This document shows, one piece after another, positions 26,519 to 37,418 of a stretch of DNA of 64,000 bases (positions are counted from its first letter, which is position 1; each line of letters begins with the position of its first letter). The DNA is from Vibrio litoralis DSM 17657. GTDB lineage: Bacteria; Pseudomonadota; Gammaproteobacteria; Enterobacterales; Vibrionaceae. The position numbers were made by a program, and so were the translations under genes. The stretch spans positions 1 through 64,000 of the forward strand of contig NZ_KE384567.1 of assembly GCF_000426765.1 (NCBI RefSeq), written 5' to 3'. The notes under the pieces are model-generated. The model searched no databases and was not told the origin of the DNA. It saw nothing but the letters and a program-made list of their open reading frames with translations.

Positions 26519-29152
26519 ATGTTGTCGTTAATTGAACAGATTCGTCACGGTATGATTTGGGATTTTCCTGGTGGTATTCATCCGCCTGAAAATAAAATCC
26601 AATCGTCAACAGCGCCTATTGTTCATGCGGAATTACCTGAAGAGTTTGTATTGCCGCTGAAGCAACATATCGGTAGACCGGGTGATGTCTGTGTTAATGT
26701 CGGCGATAAGGTTTTAAAAGGTCAGCAGTTAACTCAAGCCAACTTAGCTTTTATGGTACCAGTGCATGCACCAAGTTCCGGCACGGTCACTGCGATTGAA
26801 AAACGCACCATCGCCCACCCTTCTGGTCTTTCTGATCTTTGTATTGTGATCAAACCAGATGGCAACGACACATGGTGTGAAAAAAAGCCAGTTTCCAATT
26901 ATTTAGAACGAGACTCTGAAGTATTAATTGAAAAAATTCGCCAGTCAGGCATTTCAGGCATGGGTGGCGCAGGCTTCCCTACCGCACGCAAACTGCATAC
27001 GGGTTTAGCGAAAACCAAAATACTCATCATCAATGCCGCAGAATGTGAACCTTATATCACGGCCGATGATCGCCTTATGCAAGATTATGCTCAAGAAGTC
27101 ATCCAAGGCGTTCAGGTTATTCAGCATATTTTGCAACCTGAAGTGACAATCATTGGTATTGAAGATAACAAAAAAGAAGCCATCGCTGCTTTAGAAGAAG
27201 CAGCCAAAGATGTTGATCTTATTATTCGTGTTATCCCCACTAAATACCCATCAGGCGGCTCGAAGCAGTTAATAAAAGTGCTGACTGGTCGTGAAGTGCC
27301 AAGTAAAGAACACTCCGCGGCGATTGGTGTGTTAATGCAAAACGTGGGTACGGCTTTTGCTATCAAGCGCGCGATTATTGATGGTGAACCATTGATTGAA
27401 CGCGTCGTTACTTTAACCGGTGATTCTTTTGCCCAAAAAGGTAATGTTTTAGCGCGTCTAGGTACGCCAATATCCGCACTACTACGTCAATTCGGTTACA
27501 AGGCCGAGAAAAAGCATCCTCGTTTGATTATGGGCGGCTCTTTGATGGGCTTTACTCTGCCACATGCGGATGTGCCAATTACTAAAATCACCAACTGTAT
27601 TTTAGCGCCGAAACGTAAAGAAATTGCTCCAACAGGCCAAGAGTTAGCCTGTATTCGTTGTACCGCTTGTGCGGAAGCTTGCCCGGCTTCACTACTACCA
27701 CAACAACTACAGTGGTATGCCAAAGCGCAAGATTATGAAAAATGTGAAGAATACCATCTCTCTGATTGTATCGAGTGTGGCGCTTGTGCTTATGTCTGTC
27801 CAAGTGATATCCCACTAGTACAATATTACCGCCAAGCGAAATCAGAAATTTGGACGCGTAATCAAGAAGCTAAAGAAGCTGAACGTGCTAAGCAACGCTT
27901 TGAAGAGCGCCAAAAACGCTTAGAACGTGATAAACAAGAGCGTGAACAGCGCTTTAAACAAGCCGCGGAAAAACGTCGCAGTGAAATGAAACAAACCAGC
28001 GGTGATGATGCGGTCGCAGCCGCAATTGCGCGCGTCAAAGCTAAACAAGCCGAAACGGAACAGCCAGCAGAAAAAGAAGTGAAACCTGCGGTAGCAGCGG
28101 CAATCGCAAGAGCTAAGGCCAAACAAGCCGCAGCAGCAAAAGCGGGCCAAACTGAACCTGATAATTCAGAAATGAGCAAACTGCGAGAAGAACGTAAACG
28201 CCTAGCACGAGAGAAGAAAGCTCAGCAGCAAGCAGAAGGTTCTCAGGCTGACGAACAGCAAACAAAAGAGCCGACGTCAAACGACGCTACAACTCAAGAA
28301 TCAACACCGAAAAATGCAGCGGTCGCAGCTGCAATTGCGCGTGCTAAAGCTCGTAAAGCAGCGCAACAACAAGGTGCGGATGAAATAGCGCCTGAACAAA
28401 CAAACACTGAAAAAGCAACGACTGAATCGGACATTACTCCAACAGAAGCAAGCGATCCGAAGAAAGCTGCGGTAGCCGCTGCGATTGCGCGCGCTAAAGC
28501 TCGTAAAGCGGCGCAACAAGGTGCTGATGAAATAGCGTCTGAACAAGCAAGCACTGAATCGGATACTACTTCAGCAGAGGCAAGCGATCCGAAGAAAGCT
28601 GCAGTGGCAGCTGCAATTGCTCGTGCCAAAGCTCGTAAAGCGGCACAACAAGATGCTGATGAAATAGCGCCTGAACAAACAAACACTGAAAAAGCAACGA
28701 CTGAGTCGGATACTACTTCAGCAGAAGCAAGCGATCCGAAGAAAGCTGCAGTGGCGGCTGCAATTGCTCGCGCCAAAGCTCGTAAAGCGGCCCAGCAGCC
28801 AAATACAGAAGTGCAAGATACAGATGGGCAAAGTGCTGATGAGACTAGTTCTGAGAAACCAGCGCGAAATCAAGCAAGCGCTGAAAAACCAGCGACTGAG
28901 TCGGAGACTACTCCAGCAGAAGCAAACGATCCGAAGAAAGCTGCAGTAGCCGCTGCAATTGCTCGTGCTAAAGCTCGTAAAGCGGCGCAACAACAAGATA
29001 AACCCCAAGAAGAAATCACATCCAATAATGACTCACAAAATAGTGAATCAACGGATGAGTCTTCATCAAAAGATAAACCAGACTCTGAAGTCACCTTAGA
29101 TTTATTGGATATTCCAGTATTTATCGACAAATCATCTCAGGAGAAAAAATAG
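26519..29152 (+). CDS. rnfC: Rnf electron transport subunit RnfC with long Ala/Lys repeat tail
   Basis: The peripheral NADH/FMN-binding subunit. Residues 1 to about 450 form the conserved core: [27 protein letters not shown], the [12 protein letters not shown] segment, and two [4Fe-4S] motifs [12 protein letters not shown] and [12 protein letters not shown]. Residues from about 450 onward form a charged, low-complexity tail with repeated [20 protein letters not shown] units. At 877 residues it is longer than E. coli RsxC (about 740) because of extra repeats. AAAGGAAAAAGT precedes the ATG. It overlaps rnfD by one base. Confidence 0.95.
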   Translation: MLSLIEQIRHGMIWDFPGGIHPPENKIQSSTAPIVHAELPEEFVLPLKQHIGRPGDVCVNVGDKVLKGQQLTQANLAFMVPVHAPSSGTVTAIEKRTIAHPSGLSDLCIVIKPDGNDTWCEKKPVSNYLERDSEVLIEKIRQSGISGMGGAGFPTARKLHTGLAKTKILIINAAECEPYITADDRLMQDYAQEVIQGVQVIQHILQPEVTIIGIEDNKKEAIAALEEAAKDVDLIIRVIPTKYPSGGSKQLIKVLTGREVPSKEHSAAIGVLMQNVGTAFAIKRAIIDGEPLIERVVTLTGDSFAQKGNVLARLGTPISALLRQFGYKAEKKHPRLIMGGSLMGFTLPHADVPITKITNCILAPKRKEIAPTGQELACIRCTACAEACPASLLPQQLQWYAKAQDYEKCEEYHLSDCIECGACAYVCPSDIPLVQYYRQAKSEIWTRNQEAKEAERAKQRFEERQKRLERDKQEREQRFKQAAEKRRSEMKQTSGDDAVAAAIARVKAKQAETEQPAEKEVKPAVAAAIARAKAKQAAAAKAGQTEPDNSEMSKLREERKRLAREKKAQQQAEGSQADEQQTKEPTSNDATTQESTPKNAAVAAAIARAKARKAAQQQGADEIAPEQTNTEKATTESDITPTEASDPKKAAVAAAIARAKARKAAQQGADEIASEQASTESDTTSAEASDPKKAAVAAAIARAKARKAAQQDADEIAPEQTNTEKATTESDTTSAEASDPKKAAVAAAIARAKARKAAQQPNTEVQDTDGQSADETSSEKPARNQASAEKPATESETTPAEANDPKKAAVAAAIARAKARKAAQQQDKPQEEITSNNDSQNSESTDESSSKDKPDSEVTLDLLDIPVFIDKSSQEKK
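28010..28995 (+). repeat. In-frame Ala/Lys repeats in rnfC
   Basis: At least seven copies of a unit encoding [11 protein letters not shown][RK] occur, the last five followed by RKAAQQ. The clearest begin near 28316, 28462, 28594, 28744 and 28936, and the last four are preceded by DPKKA. They are separated by variable acidic spacers such as [22 protein letters not shown] identity between units is high, so the array could expand or contract. It also creates long ORFs on the opposite strand, which I regard as artefacts. Confidence 0.85.
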
Positions 29153-30204
29153 TGTCGTTCTTTATAGCGAGTTCTCCACACGTCCGCGTTAAACGCACCA
29201 CATCGAATATTATGATGTGGGTCGCCTTATGTTTATTGCCTGGCATTGCGGTACAAACCTACTTCTTTGGTTACGGCGTATTGATCCAAGTGGTTTTTGC
29301 TATTTTATTGGCTTGGCTATTTGAAGCCGCCATTATGCTAATGCGTAAGCGCCCACCTATTCTGAGCTTAAGAGATAATAGCGCTCTGGTCACCGGTATG
29401 TTGATCGCAGTGGCTATTCCTCCGCTTTCACCGTGGTGGATCCTTGCTATTGGTATCTTCTTTGCCATCATCATCGGTAAACATCTCTATGGTGGTTTAG
29501 GTCAAAACCTATTCAACCCTGCAATGGTCGCTTATGTGGTATTGCTTATCTCGTTTCCTGTTCAAATGACAAGTTGGGTAAGCCCTGAATCATTAGCGCA
29601 TGTGCATTTACATTTTGATGATTGCTTAAAACTCTTTTTTACCGGCTTCAATCTTGATGGGTTATCTCTGCAGCAAGTTCGTGCAGGTATTGACGGTGTC
29701 ACGATGGCAACGCCTCTCGATACTTTCAAAACTTCACTTCGCGCCGGACATACCGCAAGTGAAATCATGCAACAACCTACTTTTGCTGGTTTAGCCGGTG
29801 TCGGTTGGCAATGGGTGAATATTGCCTTCTTATTAGGTGGGCTCGTGTTAGTAAGATTACGCATAGTTCAATGGCAAATTCCTCTAGCAATGCTAGTTAG
29901 CCTATTAGTGGTAAGCACGATTACTTCTCTATTTGCTCCCGGGACAACTGCCTCCCCTATTTTGCACCTACTTTCTGGCGCAACCATGATTGGAGCCTTC
30001 TTTATTGCTACCGATCCTGTCACTGCCTCTACCACGACGAAAGGTAGAATCATCTACGGTGCATTTATCGGTATTGTAGTGTTCTTAATTCGCAGTTGGG
30101 GTGGTTTCCCTGATGGTGTGGCCTTTGCGGTTCTATTAGCCAACATGATGGTGCCATTAATTGATTACTACACCAAACCACGTACTTATGGGCATGTAAG
30201 GTAA
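29152..30204 (+). CDS. rnfD: Rnf electron transport subunit RnfD
   Basis: A multi-pass membrane subunit of 350 residues, homologous to NqrB, carrying covalent FMN. The flavin-acceptor threonine is Thr187 in [10 protein letters not shown], the position I recall for V. cholerae RnfD. It starts at GTG 29152, overlapping the rnfC TAG by one base, with CAGGAG about nine bases upstream. Hydrophobic segments fill most of the protein. Confidence 0.95.
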   Translation: MSFFIASSPHVRVKRTTSNIMMWVALCLLPGIAVQTYFFGYGVLIQVVFAILLAWLFEAAIMLMRKRPPILSLRDNSALVTGMLIAVAIPPLSPWWILAIGIFFAIIIGKHLYGGLGQNLFNPAMVAYVVLLISFPVQMTSWVSPESLAHVHLHFDDCLKLFFTGFNLDGLSLQQVRAGIDGVTMATPLDTFKTSLRAGHTASEIMQQPTFAGLAGVGWQWVNIAFLLGGLVLVRLRIVQWQIPLAMLVSLLVVSTITSLFAPGTTASPILHLLSGATMIGAFFIATDPVTASTTTKGRIIYGAFIGIVVFLIRSWGGFPDGVAFAVLLANMMVPLIDYYTKPRTYGHVR

Positions 30205-30211
30205 TATCGCT

Positions 30212-30838
30212 ATGCTAAATGCAATGAAAAAAAATGGCGGCATCTTGGCAGTCTTTGCGATTGCTTCTACCTCTTTGGTTGCGATCACTAATCGGGTAAC
30301 ACACGACACAATTGTCGAGCAACAACAGCAAGAGTTGCAAAAAACGCTCAACCAAGTGATCCCGCAAAGCATGCACGACAATCAATTGTTCGCATCATGT
30401 ATGCTGCTACCGTCACAAAGTACCGTCACCACCGAGCCACTGCCGGCGTATCTGGCAACCAAAGCTGGTCAACCGACGGCCATTGCCATCGAGACTTATG
30501 CGCCTGATGGCTATAATGGTGCGATTAAAATTATCGTTGGTTTGAATATGCAAGGTGTGATTACTAGCACTAGAGTATTAGCTCATAATGAAACCCCAGG
30601 CCTAGGCGATAAAATAGAAACTCGTAAAACTGACTGGATTTTTAGCTTTGACCACAAAACGGTCAGTCAAAGTAACGACTCTGAATGGGCGGTACGTAAA
30701 GATGGCGGACAATTTGATCAGTTTACTGGTGCTACCATTACCCCTAGAGCGATTGTGAAAGCGGTGAAGAAAACCGTGGTGTACTTTAAACAAAATAAAC
30801 AAAGCATTCTCAACCAACCATTAAACTGTGAGGGATAA
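30212..30838 (+). CDS. rnfG: Rnf electron transport subunit RnfG
   Basis: A membrane-anchored periplasmic flavoprotein of 208 residues, homologous to NqrC. One N-terminal helix (about 9-27) is followed by a soluble domain with [11 protein letters not shown] and the flavinylation motif [10 protein letters not shown], where Thr175 should carry FMN attached by ApbE. It is between rnfD and rnfE in the standard order. Confidence 0.95.
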   Translation: MLNAMKKNGGILAVFAIASTSLVAITNRVTHDTIVEQQQQELQKTLNQVIPQSMHDNQLFASCMLLPSQSTVTTEPLPAYLATKAGQPTAIAIETYAPDGYNGAIKIIVGLNMQGVITSTRVLAHNETPGLGDKIETRKTDWIFSFDHKTVSQSNDSEWAVRKDGGQFDQFTGATITPRAIVKAVKKTVVYFKQNKQSILNQPLNCEG

Positions 30839-30839
30839 A

Positions 30840-31589
30840 ATGTCTGAAGATAGCGCAACGCTTGACACATCATTGGATTCTGCAACCCAAGTTTCTGATC
30901 CTGAGAATAAGCAGTTAATGAAAAATGGCTTATGGGATAATAACCCTGCCCTTGTGCAACTATTGGGTTTATGCCCTTTGTTGGCGGTGTCATCGACCAT
31001 CACCAACGCACTTGGCTTGGGTCTTGCGACTATGCTGGTACTAATTTCAACCAATACGATTGTCTCGCTAGTACGTCACTACGTTCCTAAAGAAGTTCGA
31101 ATTCCCATCTTTGTGATGATCATTGCTTCTGTCGTAACTTGTGTTCAGCTATTGATGAGTGCTTATGCTTACGGTCTCTATCTGTCACTTGGTATTTTCA
31201 TTCCTCTTATCGTCACCAACTGTGTGATCATTGGTCGCGCAGAAGCCTACGCATCTAAAAATGCCCCGAAAAAAGCCGCCTTAGATGGTTTCTGGATGGG
31301 CCTTGGTATGCTCGCTGCCCTAACGGTTTTAGGCGCGCTACGTGAAGTGATTGGACAAGGTACTCTGTTTGACGGCGCAGACCTGTTACTAGGTGATTGG
31401 GCGGCCTCTTTACGCATTGAAGTTTTCCATATTGATAGCAGCTTCTTACTTGCTCTACTACCACCGGGCGCATTTATCGGCGTGGGTTTCTTAATTGCGC
31501 TAAAGCAAGTGATTGATAAGCAAATCGATAAGCGAAAACCAGCAGAAGAAAAACCAACTATTGAGCGCGCTAGAGTGACTAACGCCTAA
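30840..31589 (+). CDS. rnfE: Rnf electron transport subunit RnfE
   Basis: A membrane subunit of 249 residues, homologous to NqrD and RnfA, with six helices including [27 protein letters not shown], whose LCPLL Cys parallels RnfA. I chose ATG 30840, which has GAGGG five bases upstream and follows the rnfG stop by one base. A longer frame from GTG 30828 would overlap rnfG. Residues 1-25 form an acidic extension. Confidence 0.93.
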   Translation: MSEDSATLDTSLDSATQVSDPENKQLMKNGLWDNNPALVQLLGLCPLLAVSSTITNALGLGLATMLVLISTNTIVSLVRHYVPKEVRIPIFVMIIASVVTCVQLLMSAYAYGLYLSLGIFIPLIVTNCVIIGRAEAYASKNAPKKAALDGFWMGLGMLAALTVLGALREVIGQGTLFDGADLLLGDWAASLRIEVFHIDSSFLLALLPPGAFIGVGFLIALKQVIDKQIDKRKPAEEKPTIERARVTNA

Positions 31590-31616
31590 CGAATATAGAG
31601 ACTGATTGGTAAAAAA

Positions 31617-32258
31617 ATGAATAATGAAAAACGCCGACTGATCCTTGAAAGGCTACGTGAAGGTAACCCCAACCCTCAAACTGAGCTGAATTGGTCAACG
31701 CCATTTGAGTTATTGATCGCGGTACTTCTTTCGGCTCAAGCTACCGATGTCAGCGTCAATAAAGCCACAGATAAACTATATCCGGTGGCCAATACTCCTG
31801 AAGCAATTCTGGCACTAGGGGTTGATGGATTAAAAGAATACATCAAGACGATTGGCCTGTTTAATTCTAAAGCAGAGAACACCATTAAGACTTGTAAGAT
31901 CTTAATTGAAAAACATAACAGCCAAGTGCCGGAAGATCGCGCGGCATTAGAAGCATTGCCGGGCGTAGGTCGAAAAACCGCTAATGTAGTACTCAATACC
32001 GCTTTTGGTTGGCCAACCATCGCGGTCGATACTCATATTTATCGTGTATCAAATAGAACAAAATTAGCAATGGGTAAAACGGTTGATGACGTTGAAGCCA
32101 AGTTATTAAAGGTTGTACCTAAAGAGTTTAAACTCGATGTTCACCACTGGCTAATTCTACACGGCCGCTACACCTGTATCGCACGTAAGCCACGCTGTGG
32201 TAGTTGCCTGATTGAAGATCTCTGCGAGTTCAAAGAAAAAGTTTATCCTGAAGAGTAA
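31617..32258 (+). CDS. nth: Endonuclease III
   Basis: A bifunctional DNA glycosylase/AP lyase acting on oxidised pyrimidines, 213 residues. It has the helix-hairpin-helix LPGVGRKTANVVLN with the catalytic Lys, the downstream catalytic Asp in AVDTHIYRVSNR, and the C-terminal [4Fe-4S] ligands C-x6-C-x2-C-x5-C in CIARKPRCGSCLIEDLC. It lies 27 bases after rnfE, as in the E. coli rsx-nth operon. Confidence 0.97.
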   Translation: MNNEKRRLILERLREGNPNPQTELNWSTPFELLIAVLLSAQATDVSVNKATDKLYPVANTPEAILALGVDGLKEYIKTIGLFNSKAENTIKTCKILIEKHNSQVPEDRAALEALPGVGRKTANVVLNTAFGWPTIAVDTHIYRVSNRTKLAMGKTVDDVEAKLLKVVPKEFKLDVHHWLILHGRYTCIARKPRCGSCLIEDLCEFKEKVYPEE

Positions 32259-32300
32259 TCATGCCGTTTGATTACTTTACATTCTAATAAGGAGCACACA

Positions 32301-32717
32301 ATGTCGAATGGAAGAGTTTTGCATACTATGGTTCGTGTTGGCGATCTTGATCGTTCAATCGAGTTCTACACCAAAGTTCTTGGTATGCAACTAATACGTA
32401 AAAATGAAAACGCGGAATATAAATATACTCTCGCTTTCGTAGGCTACGGTGATGAATCTCAAGGTGCAGTGATCGAACTGACCTACAACTGGGATACTTC
32501 TGAATACGATCTAGGGACAGGCTACGGTCACATTGCGATTGGTTTTGATGATATCTACACCGCATGTGATGCAATTAAAGCAGCTGGAGGTACGGTTACT
32601 CGTGAGCCTGGCCCGGTAAAAGGCGGCAGCACGCATATCGCATTTGTTAAAGATCCAGATGGCTACATGATTGAGCTTATCCAGCGCAACCAAATGTCTG
32701 CAGGCTTAGAAGGTTAA
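32301..32717 (+). CDS. gloA: Lactoylglutathione lyase (glyoxalase I)
   Basis: A metalloenzyme of 138 residues converting the methylglyoxal-glutathione hemithioacetal to S-lactoylglutathione. The four metal ligands align with E. coli GloA shifted by three: His8, Glu59, His77 and Glu125. I chose ATG 32301 with AAGGAG seven bases upstream; an in-frame upstream start at 32268 lacks such a site. A terminator follows and rnt lies beyond, the same gene order as in enterics. Confidence 0.95.
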   Translation: MSNGRVLHTMVRVGDLDRSIEFYTKVLGMQLIRKNENAEYKYTLAFVGYGDESQGAVIELTYNWDTSEYDLGTGYGHIAIGFDDIYTACDAIKAAGGTVTREPGPVKGGSTHIAFVKDPDGYMIELIQRNQMSAGLEG

Positions 32718-32742
32718 TTGACCTCTATCCCCCCCTAAATAC

Positions 32743-32771
32743 AAGAGCCCTATTATCAGGGTTCTTTTTTT
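32743..32771 (+). terminator. Terminator of gloA
   Basis: AAGAGCCCT/AGGGTTCTT (one G-U pair) with an ATTATC loop and a T-run. Confidence 0.85.
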
Positions 32772-32962
32772 ATTCACATAGACGCCTTTTTATTCATATA
32801 AACGCAATAAATCAAACTCTCCTCATTCTTTCGTGGTAGCAATAAAAAATCATTTATTCTAAATAAAACCTCATATTTAACGGCTAATAAACCATATTAG
32901 TGAGTGAAGTTAAATTCCTAATCTGCAATAATACGCGCCTAAATTCATGGATCTGAAAGTAT

Positions 32963-33619
32963 ATGACTGACATAAATGAAGCCTTGACACTAAAACAGCG
33001 ATTTCGTGGCTATTTTCCCGTTGTTATCGATGTGGAGACCGCGGGTTTTAATGCTCAAACTGATGCATTACTCGAAATCTGTGCTGTAACCTTAGCCATG
33101 GACGAAAACGGCGAGTTATATCCAGCCTCTACCATTCAATTCAATGTTGAGCCATTTGAAGGCGCAAACCTTGAGAAAGAAGCCTTAGAGTTTACCGGCA
33201 TTCGTGATCCATACAGCCCATTAAGAGGCGCAGTCACTGAAGCGGAAGCGCTCAAAGAAATCTTCAAATTAGTCCGTAAAGAACAAAAAGCAGCAGATTG
33301 CAGCAGAGCGATCATGGTTGCTCATAATGCGAACTTTGATTTGAGTTTTGTCATGGCAGCAGCGGAACGTAGCAAACTGAAACGTATTCCATTTCACCCT
33401 TTTGCCACATTTGATACCGCAGCACTCAGTGGCCTAGCCTACGGTCAAACCGTACTAGCGAAAGCTTGCCGCGCCGCAGGTTTTGAATTTGATAATCAAG
33501 CTGCGCACTCAGCTCTCTATGATACTCAAATTACCGCTAAATTATTTTGCAACATAGTGAATAAATGGAAAGCTTTAGGTGGTTGGCCATTAGCTGATAC
33601 AACCGAAGAAAAGCAATAA
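32963..33619 (+). CDS. rnt: Ribonuclease T
   Basis: A DEDDh 3'-5' exoribonuclease of 218 residues that trims tRNA CCA ends and matures stable RNAs. Catalytic residues align with E. coli RNase T: Asp23 and Glu25 in VIDVETAGF, then [10 protein letters not shown], and His181/Asp186 in [14 protein letters not shown]. It follows gloA but has its own upstream gap of 245 bases, so probably its own promoter. Confidence 0.96.
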   Translation: MTDINEALTLKQRFRGYFPVVIDVETAGFNAQTDALLEICAVTLAMDENGELYPASTIQFNVEPFEGANLEKEALEFTGIRDPYSPLRGAVTEAEALKEIFKLVRKEQKAADCSRAIMVAHNANFDLSFVMAAAERSKLKRIPFHPFATFDTAALSGLAYGQTVLAKACRAAGFEFDNQAAHSALYDTQITAKLFCNIVNKWKALGGWPLADTTEEKQ

Positions 33620-33677
33620 TACCAACTCAGATTGGTAACACACTTATACAACATTAATTTATACAAAGAGAATTACA

Positions 33678-34997
33678 ATGAACCCTGTCGTTATCTCCGT
33701 TTGCTTAATGCTTGCACTATCGGTTTTCCGAGTCAATGTCGTGATAGCTCTAACCTTGAGTGCCATTACTGGTGGATTACTTGCCAATATGTCACTTGAT
33801 CAAACCATCTCAGCCTTCCAATCAGGTTTAGGTGACGGTGCAGAAATCGCTTTAAGTTATGCTTTATTAGGTGCTTTTGCGGTTGCACTATCTCAAACTG
33901 GTATTACTGACATTTTGTCTAATGCAGTAATTAAACGCGTCCATGGTAAAGAAAATGAAAAAGCTTCAAGCATGGTGAAATACGCCATCTTCGGCGCGCT
34001 ATTCATCATGGCAATTTTCTCTCAAAACGTTATCCCAGTTCATATTGCCTTCATTCCAATTATTGTTCCGCCACTACTATCGGCTTTCAATAAAATGAAC
34101 ATCGACCGTCGTATGGTTGCGTGTATCTTGACCTTTGGTTTAGTGACTCCATACATGACTATGCCTATCGGCTTTGGTGGCATCTTCTTAAATGACATCT
34201 TATTACCTGCTCTACAAAGCAATGGTTTAACCACTGCTACTGCAGCGCAAATCCCTGCCGCTATGGTTATCCCAGCTTGTGGTATGGTTTTTGGCTTATT
34301 AGTAAGTGTTTTCATTAGCTACCGTAAGCCACGCACTTATACTGAGAAACAAAATGAAGCCGCTGAAGTAAAACAAAAAGGCATTGATAAAAAAGCAGTG
34401 ATTGTTGCAGTAATTAGTATCATTGCGACTTTATCTGCTCAGTTATATTCTGGCTCAATGATTGTAGGCGCACTAGTTGGTTTCATCATTTTATCATTCG
34501 GTAAACCGTTCCAAACGAGCCAAGACAACTTCACTCGTGGCGTTCAGATGATGGCGATGATTGGCTTTATCATGATTTCTGCCAACGGCTTTGCAAGTGT
34601 AATGAAAGCAACTGGTGGTGTTGAAACCCTAGTGACCTTCTTACAAACTAGCATGAGTGGTCACCAAGCTTTAGCCGCGCTAATGATGCTAATCGTTGGT
34701 CTATTGATCACTATGGGTATCGGTTCATCTTTCTCTACCATTCCAATCATCGCCACTATCTACGTGCCTCTTGCGATTTCTTTTGGATTCTCACCAGCGG
34801 CAACCATTGCACTGGTTGGTACTGCAGCCGCGTTAGGTGATGCCGGCTCTCCAGCGTCAGATTCAACCTTAGGTCCAACATCGGGCTTAAATGCTGATGG
34901 ACAGCACGATCACATTAAAGACTCTGTGATCCCAACATTCCTACACTACAACCTACCGCTTATCGTGTTTGGTTGGATTGCGGCAATGGTTCTGTAA
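33678..34997 (+). CDS. Na+/H+ antiporter family transporter (NhaC/YuiF-like)
   Basis: A 439-residue inner-membrane transporter with about eleven hydrophobic segments. Features include [38 protein letters not shown], a [19 protein letters not shown] segment and [23 protein letters not shown] near the C-terminus, all typical of the COG2056 family usually annotated as Na+/H+ antiporter. A Bacillus relative (YuiF) has been linked to amino-acid transport, so the substrate is open. It lies 58 bases after rnt and is probably a single gene. Confidence 0.75.
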   Translation: MNPVVISVCLMLALSVFRVNVVIALTLSAITGGLLANMSLDQTISAFQSGLGDGAEIALSYALLGAFAVALSQTGITDILSNAVIKRVHGKENEKASSMVKYAIFGALFIMAIFSQNVIPVHIAFIPIIVPPLLSAFNKMNIDRRMVACILTFGLVTPYMTMPIGFGGIFLNDILLPALQSNGLTTATAAQIPAAMVIPACGMVFGLLVSVFISYRKPRTYTEKQNEAAEVKQKGIDKKAVIVAVISIIATLSAQLYSGSMIVGALVGFIILSFGKPFQTSQDNFTRGVQMMAMIGFIMISANGFASVMKATGGVETLVTFLQTSMSGHQALAALMMLIVGLLITMGIGSSFSTIPIIATIYVPLAISFGFSPAATIALVGTAAALGDAGSPASDSTLGPTSGLNADGQHDHIKDSVIPTFLHYNLPLIVFGWIAAMVL

Positions 34998-35018
34998 TTA
35001 TTACCTCAAGTTAAATAC

Positions 35019-35056
35019 AAGCGCATGCTTCGTTTAATCGAAACATGCGCTTTTTT
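35019..35056 (+). terminator. Terminator of the antiporter gene
   Basis: AAGCGCATGCTTCG/CGAAACATGCGCTT with a TTTAAT loop and six T. Confidence 0.88.
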
Positions 35057-35076
35057 GTAGCTGAAGCTAAATACTC

Positions 35077-35745
35077 TTAGTCTTTCGGTTTTAATCCAAC
35101 CCAACGTTTCGTGGTCTCAATACTATTCGCCCACTTCATTCGCTGCTCGATATCTTTCAAGCTGGTGCTCTCCGAAGCATAATCCAATTTCACTACGTAA
35201 TATTTTTCGCCAAGTTGTAACACTAAGCTGGGGAAAGAATGAACTCCGAGCAACTGACAAAACTCACGTTGACGATCAAACTCCTGTTCTACGTCAGCAC
35301 TTTTGCAATCATGAGTAAATCGTTCAACATCAAGATTAAGCTCCTCGGCTAATTGAGCGTGTGTTGAGTCGGTATGCGGCGTCATCGCTCGTAAATAATA
35401 GGCTTGCTGAATAGCCTGATTCATCGCCTCTCCAGCTCCCTGATGTTGAGCGGCAATCACAGCTCGACAAGCGGGATATGTTGTCCTAACAGGCTCGGCG
35501 AGTGTCCAATAATCATAATTAAATTGAGTGCCTAATTGGCTTTCAATTCGTTTCCACGTTTGCTGCAACATTACTCGCATCTCTTGTGGCATAGGCTCAT
35601 GATTATCTGGAGCAAGCCCACCAAGCAAATATTCCACTTGGATACCTTCAGGTAACGCTGATTTTAATTTATCCCATGTCGGTTTGTAGCCCCAACACCA
35701 ACTGCACATAGGATCGTGAATGTAATACAAAATCCCTTTCATCAT
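35077..35745 (-). CDS. DsbA-family oxidoreductase
   Basis: A thioredoxin-fold protein of the DsbA/FrnE-like group, 222 residues without a signal peptide, so cytosolic. The active-site motif is CSWC (DPMCSWCWGYKP), followed by a long helical insertion and the cis-Pro segment GVHSFPSLVLQL. The ATG at 35745 is followed directly by a second ATG and either could be used. The role is probably thiol-disulfide or isomerase chemistry on an unknown substrate. It is convergent with the antiporter. Confidence 0.8.
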   Translation of the reverse strand: MMKGILYYIHDPMCSWCWGYKPTWDKLKSALPEGIQVEYLLGGLAPDNHEPMPQEMRVMLQQTWKRIESQLGTQFNYDYWTLAEPVRTTYPACRAVIAAQHQGAGEAMNQAIQQAYYLRAMTPHTDSTHAQLAEELNLDVERFTHDCKSADVEQEFDRQREFCQLLGVHSFPSLVLQLGEKYYVVKLDYASESTSLKDIEQRMKWANSIETTKRWVGLKPKD

Positions 35746-35760
35746 TAACTCTCTCTATTT

Positions 35761-36027
35761 TATACCCAAGTGACTTCAAGATGCAGAATTCAGAGCTATC
35801 ATCCAATCCTTTAGGCAAGGAAGATTGGCGAAGGAATGTAAGCACCTTTCAAACCAATCTGACGCAGCATAAAGGTTTGGATGAAGCTCCCGAAGGGCAA
35901 GTTAAAATAAGCTTTATGCTGCGTTAAATTGAATAGAGATAGAATAACTATGATCATATTCAATTTGCCTTGCCTATAGCTTGTTTTATTCTTGCTGAAA
36001 CTTGCACCTTGAAGTCACTTGGGTATA
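35761..36027. repeat. 267-bp MITE-like element with terminal inverted repeats
   Basis: The element starts TATACCCAAGTGACTTCAAG and ends in its near-perfect inverse; the ends match at 24 of 25 positions. An inner inverted pair CGCAGCATAAAG/CTTTATGCTGCG (about 35861 and 35914) and a shorter pair around GATTGG add structure. It contains no ORF of note and sits between two genes. Solitary or decayed ends of the same family occur at 44602, 45716, 59341 and 60889. Together this fits a non-autonomous miniature element. Confidence 0.75.
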
Positions 36028-36032
36028 GATAT

Positions 36033-36060
36033 AAAAAAAGAGCCGCAATTGGCTCTTTTT
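36033..36060 (-). terminator. Terminator of grxD
   Basis: On the minus strand AAAAAGAGCC and GGCTCTTTTT form a 10-bp stem around AATTGC, followed by T. It lies just after the grxD stop. Confidence 0.85.
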
Positions 36061-36080
36061 CTTTCAGTAAAAAATACTTT

Positions 36081-36416
36081 TTATTCTTCACTTGCCGGCG
36101 CACGTGCTGCCGCTTCTTTGATCAAGGTTTGCAATTCACCTTTTTGGAACATCTCGATGATGATGTCACAACCACCAACTAGCTCACCTTCAACCCACAA
36201 TTGTGGGAATGTTGGCCATTGAGCGTATTTTGGTAATTCAGCACGGATGTCTGGGTTTTGTAGAATATCTACATAAGCAAACTTCTCACCACATGACATC
36301 AAAGCTTGTGAAGCTTGAGAAGAGAAACCACAGCTTGGTAGTTTCGGTGAACCTTTCATGTATAACAGAATTGTGTTTTCAGAAATCTGTTGTTTAATTT
36401 TATCGATAGTTTCCAT
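36081..36416 (-). CDS. grxD: Monothiol glutaredoxin 4
   Basis: A CGFS-type monothiol glutaredoxin of 111 residues that binds a bridging [2Fe-2S] cluster with glutathione and serves in iron-sulfur trafficking. The active site is KLPSCGFS (Cys29), with WPTFPQLWVEGELVGGCDII as the glutathione-binding stretch. It is divergent from sodB; both are tied to iron, but I saw no clear shared regulator site. Confidence 0.95.
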   Translation of the reverse strand: METIDKIKQQISENTILLYMKGSPKLPSCGFSSQASQALMSCGEKFAYVDILQNPDIRAELPKYAQWPTFPQLWVEGELVGGCDIIIEMFQKGELQTLIKEAAARAPASEE

Positions 36417-36833
36417 TACTTCCTCTCTAGGATTTCAGCATCGCTTTAAGTTGTTAGTCCATTCTACTTGTATCTATAACAGAATAAAAAGGCATTATTT
36501 GTAAGGGTATTCTAATTGCCCTATTTATGCACCGTATTGTTACGCGATTTGGAACATTCTCTAACCTACTACTCATGTACAAATAAGTGATGCATAAGAA
36601 ATTTTTGGATCCAAGTCTTTTAATAAAGTAAAAACTTGCTAAACTGAGCTTAGTCGTTAATGGCTCAAACTGATGCTTAACAATTGTCACTTAATCATTT
36701 CATTGTTTAAACAAGACGATCGATGTTTCACTGTCATGGAAATGGCATCATCAGTTAGTATGATTACAACAATCGGAAGCTGTTCTATTTAGAACACAAG
36801 AAAGTCCCTTTCTAACACATGGAGATTTGAGCA
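36417..36833. other. Divergent promoter region grxD-sodB
   Basis: 417 bases without a credible gene; a 78-codon frame at 36454-36690 (minus) has no support. A TATGAT -10-like hexamer lies at 36759-36764, and the sodB leader holds the palindrome GTTCTATTTAGAAC (36782-36795), which could be an operator or an mRNA hairpin. GGAG is nine bases before the sodB ATG. Confidence 0.45.
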
Positions 36834-37418
36834 ATGGCATTTGAATTACCAGCCCTGCCTTACGAAAAAGATGCACTAGAACCACACATCTCAGCAGAAA
36901 CTTTAGATTACCACCACGGCAAACACCACAACACATACGTGGTTAAGCTAAATGGCCTAATCCCTGGTACTGAGTTTGAAGGTAAGTCTCTTGAAGAAAT
37001 CGTTAAGACTTCAACAGGCGGCATCTTTAACAACGCAGCACAAATCTGGAACCACACTTTCTACTGGCACTGCCTAGCTCCAAACGCTGGCGGCGAACCA
37101 ACAGGTGCTGTTGCAGAAGCAATTAAACAACAATTTGGCTCATTCGATGAGTTCAAAGCAAAATTCACTGATTCTGCAATCAACAACTTCGGTTCTTCTT
37201 GGACTTGGTTAGTGAAAAAAGCAGATGGCTCTCTAGACATCATCAACACGTCTAATGCAGCAACTCCACTGACAGAAGAAGGCGTTACTCCACTTCTTAC
37301 TGTTGACCTGTGGGAACACGCATACTACATCGATTACCGTAACGTTCGTCCAGATTACATGAATGGTTTCTGGGCACTAGTTAACTGGTCTTTCGTAGAA
37401 GAAAACCTAATCAAATAA
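36834..37418 (+). CDS. sodB: Iron superoxide dismutase
   Basis: A cytosolic Fe-SOD of 194 residues. Conserved metal ligands: His27 in [12 protein letters not shown], His in QIWNHTFYW, and Asp and His in [12 protein letters not shown]. Fe-type residues are FGSSWTWLV and the AAQIWN segment. Codon choice is that of a highly expressed gene. In E. coli sodB is repressed post-transcriptionally by RyhB under iron limitation; I could not test this here. Confidence 0.96.
   Translation: MAFELPALPYEKDALEPHISAETLDYHHGKHHNTYVVKLNGLIPGTEFEGKSLEEIVKTSTGGIFNNAAQIWNHTFYWHCLAPNAGGEPTGAVAEAIKQQFGSFDEFKAKFTDSAINNFGSSWTWLVKKADGSLDIINTSNAATPLTEEGVTPLLTVDLWEHAYYIDYRNVRPDYMNGFWALVNWSFVEENLIK

Noticed and set aside
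28294..28776. Long minus-strand frame inside rnfC
   Set aside because: It is the mirror of the Ala/Lys repeats, has no start signal, and the plus-strand RnfC core and tail are unambiguous.
36454..36690. 78-codon minus-strand frame between grxD and sodB
   Set aside because: Low-complexity translation, no ribosome site, and it covers the divergent promoter region.
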